From NCBI GenBank assembly GCA_040775095.1, contig JAXGTD010000034.1, positions 1 through 31,628 of the forward strand: 31,628 nucleotides of DNA. Direction: 5' to 3'. This document shows positions 7,276-14,829 of the stretch, one piece after another. Source of the stretch: JAXGTD01 sp040775095 (GTDB taxonomy: Bacteria; Pseudomonadota; Gammaproteobacteria; Chromatiales; Chromatiaceae). Made by a program: the position numbers and the translations under genes. The notes under the pieces are model-generated. The model saw only the letters and a program-made list of their open reading frames with translations. It made no database searches and was not told the DNA's origin. How positions within the stretch are numbered: position 1 is the stretch's first letter; each line of letters starts with the position of its first letter.

Positions 7276-8736
7276 ATGTCGAGCGTACATACAAGTAGCG
7301 TACCCAAGGGGTTTCTCGCCCCGGGCGAGAGCCCCTGGCGCCGTCTCTTGACCCGCCAATGGCCCTTCTGGCTCGGCGGCCTGCTGGTGGGTCTGGCCGA
7401 GATCATCTTCTATTTCCACACGGACATGTTCATCGTGGTCACCACGGGACTGGCCCAGATGTTCGCGGTGAGCGAGGAGCTGGTCGGCATCGACTGGGTC
7501 TCGCGGGTCTATGAGCCCGGGGTCCATTGGACCATCCTCGGTGCCGTGGCCGGGGCGCGGCTGGTGGCCATCAACGAGAAGGAGTCCCGCGGCTGGGTCA
7601 AATACAACTGGAAGATGCTGCTGCTCGCCTTCATCGGCGGGCTGCTCTTCTCCTTCGGCACCCGCCTGGCCGCGGGCTGTACCACCCACCACTTCATCGG
7701 CGGCATCCCCGCCATGAGCATCGCCTCGTGGGTGGTGCTGCTCTCGGGTATCCCCTTCGCCTTCGTCGCCTTCCTGATCGCCATGCGGATGGGTCTGGGT
7801 GGCTACTTCAAGCACCAGGAGACCCGCGACACCGTGCGCCGCCACCTGGGTAATCCGGTCAACCCTCAACCCGGCTACGACCCCGACTACAACCCCTGGC
7901 GGAGCCCCCTGCGCTGGGTGCTGAATGCCTTCCTGATCCTGGTCCTGATCGGGGTGCCGCTCTACTTCGGCCTCACCGGCTGGATCTCCGGCTCGGTGAA
8001 TCAGATCGGCTGGGCCGAGGTGCTGTGGATGACCATCCCCGGGATCCTGCTCGGCTACGGCATCGCCAAGACCGGCTTCGGCACCGAGTGCTCGGTGATG
8101 GCCCCTGAGGCGACCTTCACCAAGGAGTCCTTCTATCTCCAGGGCGGGGTGCCCCAGTGCACCTACCGCATGTTCCGCGGCATGCTGCCGCTGCAGGGCT
8201 TCATGGTCGCCATCGTCACCTTCAACCTGTTCATCCTGGCGTGGTGGCTGCTGGGATTTGGGACCGTCCCCAATGCCGCGGGTCAGGCGGGTCTCTACTG
8301 GGGCCACATTTTGGGTGGTCCGCTGCTCGCCATGGGGGCGGTCTTCATGATCGGCTGCGAGGTCCGCACCTATGCCCGCCTGGGGCTCGGCTACTCTACC
8401 GCGCTCGTGGCCCTGCCAGGCTTCTATCTGGGCTATCTCCCCTACACCTTCTTCAAGGAGAAGATCGACTCCGTGGCCTTCGGCGACGGCCTGACCTATT
8501 ACATCACCATCCCGGAGTGGCTGGCGGATACCGTCGGTGGTACCGAGGTGCAATGGGCCATCGGCTACAGCGTCTTGATGATCGGCATCCTGGTGATGTC
8601 CTTCCGGGCCGCCCACGGTTTCCTCGACCTCAAGGTGAAGGAGATCATCACCCACAACACCGACGAGATCGTGTACATCGCCCACCCGGCGCAGGAAACG
8701 CCGGGGCTCAGCGCCGCGCCGCAGACCGCGGGCTGA
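7276..8736 (+). CDS. YeeE/YedE-family sulfur transporter
   Basis: 486 residues with about ten hydrophobic membrane segments. The conserved cysteine signatures of the family are present: AAGCTTHHFIGG (C135) in the first half and GFGTECSVMAPEA (C272) in the second, plus GCEVRTYARLG later. Characterised members take up thiosulfate by passing it along such cysteines, and neighbouring rhodaneses support a sulfur substrate here; selenium has also been proposed for relatives. The protein is longer than the roughly 350-residue TsuA type, with extra loops (about 180-215) and a C-terminal tail. A good ribosome site GAGGAGG precedes the ATG. It is probably the last gene of the molybdoenzyme operon. Confidence 0.9.
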   Translation: MSSVHTSSVPKGFLAPGESPWRRLLTRQWPFWLGGLLVGLAEIIFYFHTDMFIVVTTGLAQMFAVSEELVGIDWVSRVYEPGVHWTILGAVAGARLVAINEKESRGWVKYNWKMLLLAFIGGLLFSFGTRLAAGCTTHHFIGGIPAMSIASWVVLLSGIPFAFVAFLIAMRMGLGGYFKHQETRDTVRRHLGNPVNPQPGYDPDYNPWRSPLRWVLNAFLILVLIGVPLYFGLTGWISGSVNQIGWAEVLWMTIPGILLGYGIAKTGFGTECSVMAPEATFTKESFYLQGGVPQCTYRMFRGMLPLQGFMVAIVTFNLFILAWWLLGFGTVPNAAGQAGLYWGHILGGPLLAMGAVFMIGCEVRTYARLGLGYSTALVALPGFYLGYLPYTFFKEKIDSVAFGDGLTYYITIPEWLADTVGGTEVQWAIGYSVLMIGILVMSFRAAHGFLDLKVKEIITHNTDEIVYIAHPAQETPGLSAAPQTAG

Positions 8737-8757
8737 GGTCGTGTCGGGGATAAGAAC

Positions 8758-8788
8758 AACCCGGGCACACTTCCCGGTGGCCCGGGTT
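8758..8788 (+). terminator. Hairpin after the permease gene, likely terminator
   Basis: Perfect 9-base stem AACCCGGGC / GCCCGGGTT with a 13-base loop, in which CAC and GTG can pair further. It lies 22 bases after the permease stop and is followed by only one extra T, so strength is uncertain. It separates the sulfur/molybdoenzyme operon from moaA. Confidence 0.5.
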
Positions 8789-8891
8789 TGCCGATCATAC
8801 CGAGCGCACACCGTGGCTTGTGCTGCGCCCAGTCGCTGCCGGCAGCGGTCTGGGCATCCTCGCCCTGGCGCAGGCGCCTTAGGAGGGCACC

Positions 8892-9872
8892 ATGCCTGAA
8901 TTCAAAGACCCGTTCGGTCGCCGTATCGATTACCTCCGCCTGTCCGTGACCGATCGGTGCGATCTGCGCTGCGGCTATTGTCTGCCCAAGGGCTTCAAGG
9001 GGTTCGAGGAGCCCGCCCACTGGCTCGACTTCCAGGAGATCGAGCGCGTCGTGGGCGCCTTCACCGCGCTGGGGGTGCGTCACGTGCGTCTCACCGGTGG
9101 CGAGCCCCTGGTGCGCCGCGATCTGCCCCGGCTCGCCGCCGCCCTGGCGGCCCTGCCGGGGCTCGAGGATCTCTCCATCTCGAGCAACTGTACCCGCATG
9201 GACTCCCTCGCCGATCCCCTCTTCCGGGCCGGGGTCCGGCGCCTCAACGCCAGCCTGGACAGTCTCCGGCCGGAGGTCTTCACGGGGATCACCGGGGGCC
9301 GGCTGGAACGGGTGCTTGCCGGTATCGAGGCCGCCCGCCAGGCCGGCTTCGCCCCGATCCGCATCAACACGGTGGTCATGGGCGGTGTCAATGACGACGA
9401 GATCGACGCGATCCTCGATTACTGTGCCCAGCGCGGCCTCACCTTGCGGCTGATCGAGACCATGCCGATGGGCCGCACCGGCCGTGCGGCGCTCGAGCGC
9501 TTTGTCGATCTGCAAGAGGTCAAGCAGCGCCTGGAGCGCAATCACACCCTGATCCCGGACATCCTCCCCGGCGGCGGCCCCGCGCGTTACTTCCGCCTGG
9601 GCGGCACCGAGACCCGCATCGGATTCATCACACCCCTGTCGCAACACTTCTGCGCCTCCTGCAACCGGGTACGCCTGAGCGTGGACGGCTGCCTCTACCT
9701 CTGTCTCGGCCAGGAGAGTCGCTACCCGCTGCGCCCGCTGCTGCGCGCGGGCATCGGCGATGCCGATCTCGTAGAGCACCTGCGCCGGGCCATCGCGCTG
9801 AAGCCGGAGCGCCACGACTTCAACGAGCAGCCCGGCAAGCTGGTCCGGCTCATGTCCCAGACCGGGGGCTGA
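8892..9872 (+). CDS. moaA: GTP 3',8-cyclase MoaA (molybdenum cofactor biosynthesis)
   Basis: 326 residues. A radical-SAM enzyme that performs the first step of molybdopterin synthesis from GTP. The SAM cluster motif is CDLRCGYC (C23, C27, C30), the LTGGEPL motif is near residue 72, and the second cluster site is CASCNRVRLSVDGCLYLC near residue 254. The chain ends with the two glycines required for activity. Length is normal. It follows an AGGAGGG ribosome site. Location beside a molybdoenzyme operon suggests local supply of cofactor. It appears intact, unlike the following genes. Confidence 0.96.
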   Translation: MPEFKDPFGRRIDYLRLSVTDRCDLRCGYCLPKGFKGFEEPAHWLDFQEIERVVGAFTALGVRHVRLTGGEPLVRRDLPRLAAALAALPGLEDLSISSNCTRMDSLADPLFRAGVRRLNASLDSLRPEVFTGITGGRLERVLAGIEAARQAGFAPIRINTVVMGGVNDDEIDAILDYCAQRGLTLRLIETMPMGRTGRAALERFVDLQEVKQRLERNHTLIPDILPGGGPARYFRLGGTETRIGFITPLSQHFCASCNRVRLSVDGCLYLCLGQESRYPLRPLLRAGIGDADLVEHLRRAIALKPERHDFNEQPGKLVRLMSQTGG

Positions 9873-9914
9873 AGACGCCGCGGCAGATTCAATAGACGAG
9901 ATCCGGAGACATTC

Positions 9915-11186
9915 ATGACACCACCCCCCGTGCGTCTCGCCGTTCTGACCATTTCCGATACCCGCACCCTGGCCGAGGACACCTCGGGTCAGGCCCTCGT
10001 GGAGCTGGCGGAGGCGGATGGACATCCGGTCGTCGAGCGGCTGCTGGAGAAGGACGACAGCTGCCGCATCCGATTCGAGGTCAGCCGCTGGGTCATCGAT
10101 ACCGGCATCGACGTCGCCATCTCCACGGGTGGCACCGGCCTGACCGGGCGCGATGGGACCACCGAGGCGGTTCGTCCGCTGCTCGATCGCGAACGGGTAT
10201 GCCCTGTGCCTGGCGGACCCGGGTCCCGAGCGGCGCGTGCCGGTGTTGCAGCGCATCGCAGCCGGTCAACCACCCCAGCGGCTGTCGCCGGGGACGGCGG
10301 CAAGGATCTTCACCGGGGCACCGATCCCGGAGGGTGCCGACACCGTGGTCCCCCAGGAGGCATGCAAAGTCGAGGGGGACGGGCTGCATCTGGACTTGTC
10401 GCCCAGGCCCCGGGATCACATCCGCCCGCGCGGTCATGACTTGGCCGAGGGGGCACTGGTGCTTGCGGCCGGGACCCGCATCGATGCGCGCCACCTCGGC
10501 CTGCTGGCTGCCATCGGGCGAACCGATGTCCTGGTCAGCCGGCCTTTGCGGGTGGCGCTCCTCACACCACCGGCGACGAGCCCGCGGAGCCCGGCGAGCC
10601 GTTGGCGCCAGGGCAGATCTACAACAGCAATCCGCCTCTGCTGGCAGCCTTGTTGGGGGATCAGGGGGGCGTCCTGGTCGACCCGGGGCCCGTTCCGGAT
10701 CGCCTCGAGGCGACCCGCGATGCCCGGCTGGAGACCGCGCGGGATGCGGACATCATCGTCTCCACCGGCGGCGTCTCGGTCGGCGACGAGGACCATATCC
10801 GGGCGGCGGCCACATGCGTCGGCCACCTCGACCCCTGGCGGGTGCGCATGAAGCCGGGAAAGCCGGTTGCCTTCGGGCGGGTCCATGCGGCCGCTTTTCT
10901 AGGTCTTCCCGGCAATCCGGTCTCGGCCTGGGTGACGGCCCATCTGTTCCTGCTGCCCCTGTCGCGGCGGCTGCAAGGGCAGAGCGATCCCGTATTCCCG
11001 GATTGCGCCTACGCGCGGCTCGAGCGTGACTGGCCCCAGGCCAGGCCGCGACGTGAGTTTCTCCGCGTGCGCCTGCGCCGAGAGCCGGGGCAGCAAAGAA
11101 GGGGACGAGGTGTCCTTCTCTCCGCCCGTGACGGGGGGCTGAGGCATCGTCACCGGATGGCCGCGCGTTGTGAACCCAACCCGTGA
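9915..11186 (+). pseudogene. Broken moaB-moeA chimera
   Basis: The first 90 codons match MoaB/MogA (LAVLTISDTRT, then GGTGLTGRDGTTEAV), then homology stops near 10190, about 70 residues early. From about 10200, in another frame, sequence matches MoeA from its NGYAL region (LQRIAAGQ, ARIFTGAPIPEGADTVV), so the MoeA N-terminus is also missing. Near 10563-10567 an extra two bases (CTCACACCACC where CTCACCACC is expected) shift the frame again; the rest of MoeA (TTGDE, IYNSNPPLL, VSTGGVSVGDED, MKPGKP, GLPGNPVSAW) continues to about 11080. The last part is degenerate and lacks a normal MoeA end. Full MoaB or MoeA activity from this locus is not expected; an assembly error would be an alternative. 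Confidence 0.8.
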
Positions 11187-11216
11187 TCGGCGGCCTTTCA
11201 ACGGGTAGGACGCTGA

Positions 11217-11232
11217 TGACAAATACTTGTCA
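11217..11232. promoter_or_regulatory. Palindrome upstream of the CbcL-like gene, candidate operator
   Basis: TGACAA-ATAC-TTGTCA, a perfect 6-base inverted repeat with a four-base spacer, about 113 bases before the start codon of the next gene. It lies in the first AT-rich spot after the broken moeA. No match to a named regulator is claimed. Confidence 0.45.
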
Positions 11233-11267
11233 GGACTCCCGACGGTCAACTGCCGTGCATCCGTTGG

Positions 11268-11289
11268 GTTTGTTCCGGCTGTTACAAAC
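11268..11289. repeat. Small inverted repeat in the CbcL-like leader
   Basis: GTTTGT and ACAAAC separated by ten bases, 55 bases before the start codon. It could be a second operator or a leader hairpin. Confidence 0.3.
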
Positions 11290-11344
11290 GGCGCCTCTTT
11301 GGTTGGCGTCGCGGCCCCTGTCTCCAAACTGATGGGAAACTCGT

Positions 11345-13339
11345 ATGGCTGGCATTCACCCAAGCCCAATCTGGAAATTCGCGGCCCTGCTTTGCGCCGT
11401 CATGCTCCTGCCAACACCGGCAGCCGAGGCGGCCGAGCCAAGCGCCGACACAGCGGACAGCACCGCTGCCGCGATCAATCCAGCAACCGGCAAGTCCTTC
11501 ATCCCGAATAAGCGTTGTCTCAAGTGTCATGGCGATGAGGACGATCCGACCGTGAAGCGCGATGACGGCACCGTTGTCGACATCTTCGTCCACCCCGAAG
11601 AGCTCGCGGCCAGCGTGCATGGAGAGCTGTTCTGTCAGAGCTGCCATGCGAACGTCACCAATACCAAGCACGAGGACGATCCTCCGCCCATCGTCGTGAG
11701 CTGCGTGGAGTGTCATGAGCGGACCTGGAAGGCGGAAAAGGACGATCCGAGTGCGGAGCACACGCGCCTGGGCGTGGTGATGGAGCAAATCGAGAGCTAT
11801 ATGCACTCGGTTCACGCCCAACCGAGCCGGACGGACCAGTCGCGTACCAATGCCACCTGCTACGACTGCCACGACGCCCATCGCATCGGCACCCTGGGCA
11901 GCCAGGCCCGCGCCGATCACCGCCTGAACAACCCCGAGGTGTGCGGGCGCTGCCACAAAGAGCAGAAAGAGCAATATCTCGCCTCGGTCCACGGACGCGC
12001 GGTCAGCGAGTGGCGGGATCCCACGGCCGCCGTCTGCTCCGATTGCCACACCACGCATCAGATCGACTCCCCCGAGGGGGATGCGATGCAGCTGCGGATC
12101 ACCCAAAATTGCGGCTCCTGCCATCAAGAGGCGCTGAAGACCTACCTGGCGAGCTACCACGGGCAGGTCAATCGGCTCGGCTATACCCAGACGGCCAAAT
12201 GCTTCGACTGTCACGGCTCCCACAAGGTGGCCGGGATCCACGACCCCGACTCGACGATCTCCCCGGCCAACCGCCTGGAGACCTGCCGCAAGTGCCACGA
12301 GGACGCCCCCGCGGGATTCCTAGGGTTCCATCCCCACGGCAACACCCACGACTTTGGGCGCTATCCCTGGCTGTGGCTCACCGCCAAGCTCATGCAGGCC
12401 CTGATCATCGGCGTCTTCCTGTTCTTCTGGACCCACGTGCTCCTGTGGTTCTACCGCGAGTACCGCGACCGGCGAGGGGGCACGAGCCATGCGCATGTCG
12501 CCCCGGCGGACGGAACCCTGTATGTCCGGCGCTTCGGCTGGACATGGCGCATCGTGCATCTGTTGTTTGCTGTGAGCACGATGGTGCTGATCTTGAGCGG
12601 CACCTCGCTGTTCTTCTCCCATACCGACTGGGCGAAGGCCGTAATCGCCCTGCTCGGGGGGCCCAAGACCGAGGCGATCGTCCACCGCACCGCCGCGGTC
12701 ATCTGGCTGAGTGTCTTCGGCTTCCACCTGCTGGTGGTAGCCTCCAGCATCCTGCGTAACCGCAAGACCTTCCGCTGGTTCGGACCGACGTCCTTGATCC
12801 CCAACTGGCAGGATCTGCATGATGTGAGGGCGATGTTCCGCTGGTTCTTCGGCCGCGCCCCGCGCCCGGACTTCGACCGCTGGAGCTACTGGCAGAAGTT
12901 CGACTACTGGGCGCCGTTCTGGGGTGCCGCGATCATCGGCTTCAGCGGCCTGGCGCTGTTCTTCCCGACGCTGACTGCCAAAGTCCTGCCCGGTTGGGTT
13001 TTCAACATCGCCACCATCGTCCACGCGGAGGAGGCCCTGCTTGCCACCGTGTTCCTGTTCACGGTGCACTTCTTCAACTCCCACTTCCGCCCCGACCGCT
13101 TTCCGATGAGCACGATCATGTTCACCGGCGCGGTGCCGCTGGAGGAATTCAAGTACGAGCACCGCAACGAGTACGAGCGGTTGAAGGCGAGCGGGGAGCT
13201 GGAAGAGTGCCTGGTCAAGCCGCCGTCAGAACGCTTCGAGAAGGGCTCCAGGATATTGGCCGCAGTGCTCATCCTGGCCGGTCTCGGTCTTCTGACCCTG
13301 GTGCTGATTGGCTATCTCACGATGCCGCATGGCAGTTAG
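11345..13339 (+). CDS. CbcL-like quinol-cytochrome c oxidoreductase: nonahaem c / cytochrome b fusion
   Basis: 664 residues. A signal peptide (about 1-30) precedes a periplasmic domain with nine haem motifs: CLKCH (C58), CQSCH, CVECH, CYDCH, CGRCH, CSDCH, CGSCH, CFDCH and CRKCH (about 314). From residue 349 there are about six membrane helices with histidines in WTHVLLWF, WRIVHLL, GFHLLVV, VHAEEALL and VHFFNSHF, the pattern of HydC/FdnI-type dihaem cytochrome b. The same fusion plan is found in Geobacter CbcL, an inner-membrane menaquinol oxidoreductase feeding periplasmic cytochromes. Direction of electron flow here is not known. It may link the quinone pool to the molybdoenzyme cytochromes, which lack a membrane subunit of their own. 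Preceded by its own 158-base leader, so probably a separate transcription unit. Confidence 0.88.
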   Translation: MAGIHPSPIWKFAALLCAVMLLPTPAAEAAEPSADTADSTAAAINPATGKSFIPNKRCLKCHGDEDDPTVKRDDGTVVDIFVHPEELAASVHGELFCQSCHANVTNTKHEDDPPPIVVSCVECHERTWKAEKDDPSAEHTRLGVVMEQIESYMHSVHAQPSRTDQSRTNATCYDCHDAHRIGTLGSQARADHRLNNPEVCGRCHKEQKEQYLASVHGRAVSEWRDPTAAVCSDCHTTHQIDSPEGDAMQLRITQNCGSCHQEALKTYLASYHGQVNRLGYTQTAKCFDCHGSHKVAGIHDPDSTISPANRLETCRKCHEDAPAGFLGFHPHGNTHDFGRYPWLWLTAKLMQALIIGVFLFFWTHVLLWFYREYRDRRGGTSHAHVAPADGTLYVRRFGWTWRIVHLLFAVSTMVLILSGTSLFFSHTDWAKAVIALLGGPKTEAIVHRTAAVIWLSVFGFHLLVVASSILRNRKTFRWFGPTSLIPNWQDLHDVRAMFRWFFGRAPRPDFDRWSYWQKFDYWAPFWGAAIIGFSGLALFFPTLTAKVLPGWVFNIATIVHAEEALLATVFLFTVHFFNSHFRPDRFPMSTIMFTGAVPLEEFKYEHRNEYERLKASGELEECLVKPPSERFEKGSRILAAVLILAGLGLLTLVLIGYLTMPHGS

Positions 13340-13612
13340 CACCGAGGCAAGCGCTGATCAAGGCGCTTCCGGTTCAGGCCAGGGACGGCCCGGCATATCC
13401 GAGCGCGGCAAGCGCGTGAATACGGAGCGCGCCGAGAACGTGCTCTCGAAGCGCAAGCGGATGAACGCAACATTATGCAGCACCCGCACATGATCCCGGC
13501 TGGGCCGCCGGGGCGTGTCTCACGGGTCAGGGCCATGATGGCGGCCGTTTTTGATTCGGGCGGCGGTCAGGCTTTTATGCGGCGCCGGGAAATCCGCTGG
13601 GCTCGATCCAGC
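13340..13612. other. Intergenic region between convergent genes
   Basis: 273 bases between the CbcL-like stop and the stop of the CDF gene on the other strand. No supported gene. A 7-base inverted repeat GGCCGCC (13503-13509) and GGCGGCC (13540-13546) is followed by GTTTTTG and could serve as a weak terminator for the + strand gene. Confidence 0.4.
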
Positions 13613-14584
13613 TCAAGGTGATTTATCTCGGTTGTGATCGTGGGTTCGAGCGCGTATCGACCGCGGGAGCCAGCGCACCCGGCGACCGATGGGTTCGGGC
13701 TGGAGGGTCGTATGACCGATGCCGAACCGTTGTTTGAGCAGGGCGTGACTGCGCTCGAGCACTTCCTCCCAGTCGGTCAGGTTGTCTACAACCAGATGCG
13801 CCGATAGCACTGGCATGTCTGACCTGACGGCCCAGATGTGTAGATCGTGCACGGAGGCGACACCGGGCACCGCCGCCAGGGCATGGCCGACCTCCTCCAG
13901 ATCGATGTCGAAGGGAACGCCTTCCATCAGGCCATGCACCGATTCGCGCAGCAGCCGCAGACTGGAGACCAGGATGAGCGCGCCGATGGCCAGCGAGAGC
14001 AGCGGATCGATGGGAGTCCAGTTGCTCACCGCGATGACGAGGCCGGATAGCAGGGCGGCCACCGAGCCGAGCAGATCACCCAGGACATGCAGCAGTGCCG
14101 CGCGGGTGTTGAGCGTCTTCTCGCCACGCGCCAGCATCCAGGCCACCAGCAGATTGAGGGCCAGGCCTAGCGCGGCGGTCAGGGAGACGGGAACACCCTC
14201 CACCGTGTGCGGCGTTTGCAACCGGGCAATCGCGGAGACCACCAGCCAGGCCACCAGCAGCAACAGGGCTGCACAGTTGATCAGGGCGGCCAGGAATTCA
14301 GCGCGCCCCAAGCCATAGCTGTGCCGAACCGAGGGTGCTCGCCGTGCCAGCCAGGCCGCACCCGCCGCCAGCCCGAGGGCGGCGGCGTCATTGACCATGT
14401 GCCCGGCGTCCGCCACCAGGGCGAGCGATCCGGCCCACAGCCCCACGGTCGCCTCGACGCCGGCAAAGCCCAGGGTCAACGCAGTCGCCAATATCAAAGT
14501 ATTGCCACCGCCAGCGGCAGGAGGGTGGTTATGGTGATGGTCATGTGTCACGGATTGATCACTCGTGTGAGCAGGTTGCTGCAA
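13613..14584 (-). CDS. Cation diffusion facilitator (CzcD/ZitB-type) metal exporter
   Basis: 323 residues. A histidine-rich N-terminus (HDHHHNH) is followed by six membrane helices and a cytoplasmic C-terminal domain, the plan of the zinc-exporting CDF group. The metal site is visible as VADAGHMVNDAAAL in helix 2 (H-x3-D). The likely start is a TTG with GGGG just upstream; a GTG 11 codons later is an alternative. Directly upstream lie the stop codon and tail of an old fmdE fragment and a copy of the repeated promoter-like element, so its present promoter may be inherited from that deleted gene. Probable role: zinc or related divalent metal efflux. Confidence 0.9.
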   Translation of the reverse strand: MQQPAHTSDQSVTHDHHHNHPPAAGGGNTLILATALTLGFAGVEATVGLWAGSLALVADAGHMVNDAAALGLAAGAAWLARRAPSVRHSYGLGRAEFLAALINCAALLLLVAWLVVSAIARLQTPHTVEGVPVSLTAALGLALNLLVAWMLARGEKTLNTRAALLHVLGDLLGSVAALLSGLVIAVSNWTPIDPLLSLAIGALILVSSLRLLRESVHGLMEGVPFDIDLEEVGHALAAVPGVASVHDLHIWAVRSDMPVLSAHLVVDNLTDWEEVLERSHALLKQRFGIGHTTLQPEPIGRRVRWLPRSIRARTHDHNRDKSP

Positions 14585-14590
14585 TGCCCC

Positions 14591-14680
14591 CTATCGCTCG
14601 TACCGCGAGCACGGAATGCAGATGTGCTTGTCGCCAACGACCCGTCGATGCGCCTTGCGACCATCTCGCCACGGGCCGCG
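14591..14680 (-). pseudogene. fmdE C-terminal remnant
   Basis: The last 16 codons read VVGDKHICIPCSRYE and stop, almost the same as the end of the intact FmdE at 29917-30522 (LRVVGDKHVCIPC...). The DNA at 14607-14644 matches 29933-29970 with few differences. About a dozen further codons upstream (RGEMVARR, matching CGELVAKA) are in another frame because one base is missing near 14643-14650. The rest of the gene is absent. Confidence 0.75.
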
Positions 14681-14681
14681 C

Positions 14682-14711
14682 GGAAGGCGGAGGCGGTTCG
14701 AAAAGGATGCG
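14682..14711 (-). promoter_or_regulatory. Repeated promoter-like element, copy a
   Basis: On the - strand: CGCATCC, 15 bases, CGCCTTCC. It directly precedes the fmdE remnant and the CDF gene start at 14584. Same layout and orientation as the copies at 28075 and 30603. Confidence 0.6.
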
Positions 14712-14742
14712 GTATGGCGCCAGGACTGCCCCACCGCCAGGC

Positions 14743-14783
14743 CATCGGCGCCGTTGTCCCGGTACAGGCTGGTGAGGTCGGCA
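14743..14783 (-). pseudogene. Fragment of an RND transporter gene
   Basis: 35 of 41 bases match the intact RND gene at 23464-23504, in the same orientation. The translation reads DLTSLYRDNG here against DPTSLYRGNG in the intact pump (about residue 270). No other part of an RND gene is recognisable around it. Confidence 0.55.
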
Positions 14784-14829
14784 TGATCCATGAGACCGCC
14801 GAGCAAGGCTCCGAACAGGGCGCCCATGG

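Noticed and set aside
5635..8811. A 1058-codon open frame on the - strand opposite the pentahaem, rhodanese and permease genes
   Set aside because: It is antisense to three well-supported genes, with a composition typical of the reverse frame of GC-rich codons and no recognisable domain.
13336..13536. Short - strand frame between the CbcL-like and CDF genes, considered as a transposase remnant
   Set aside because: No recognisable transposase motif and no terminal repeats.
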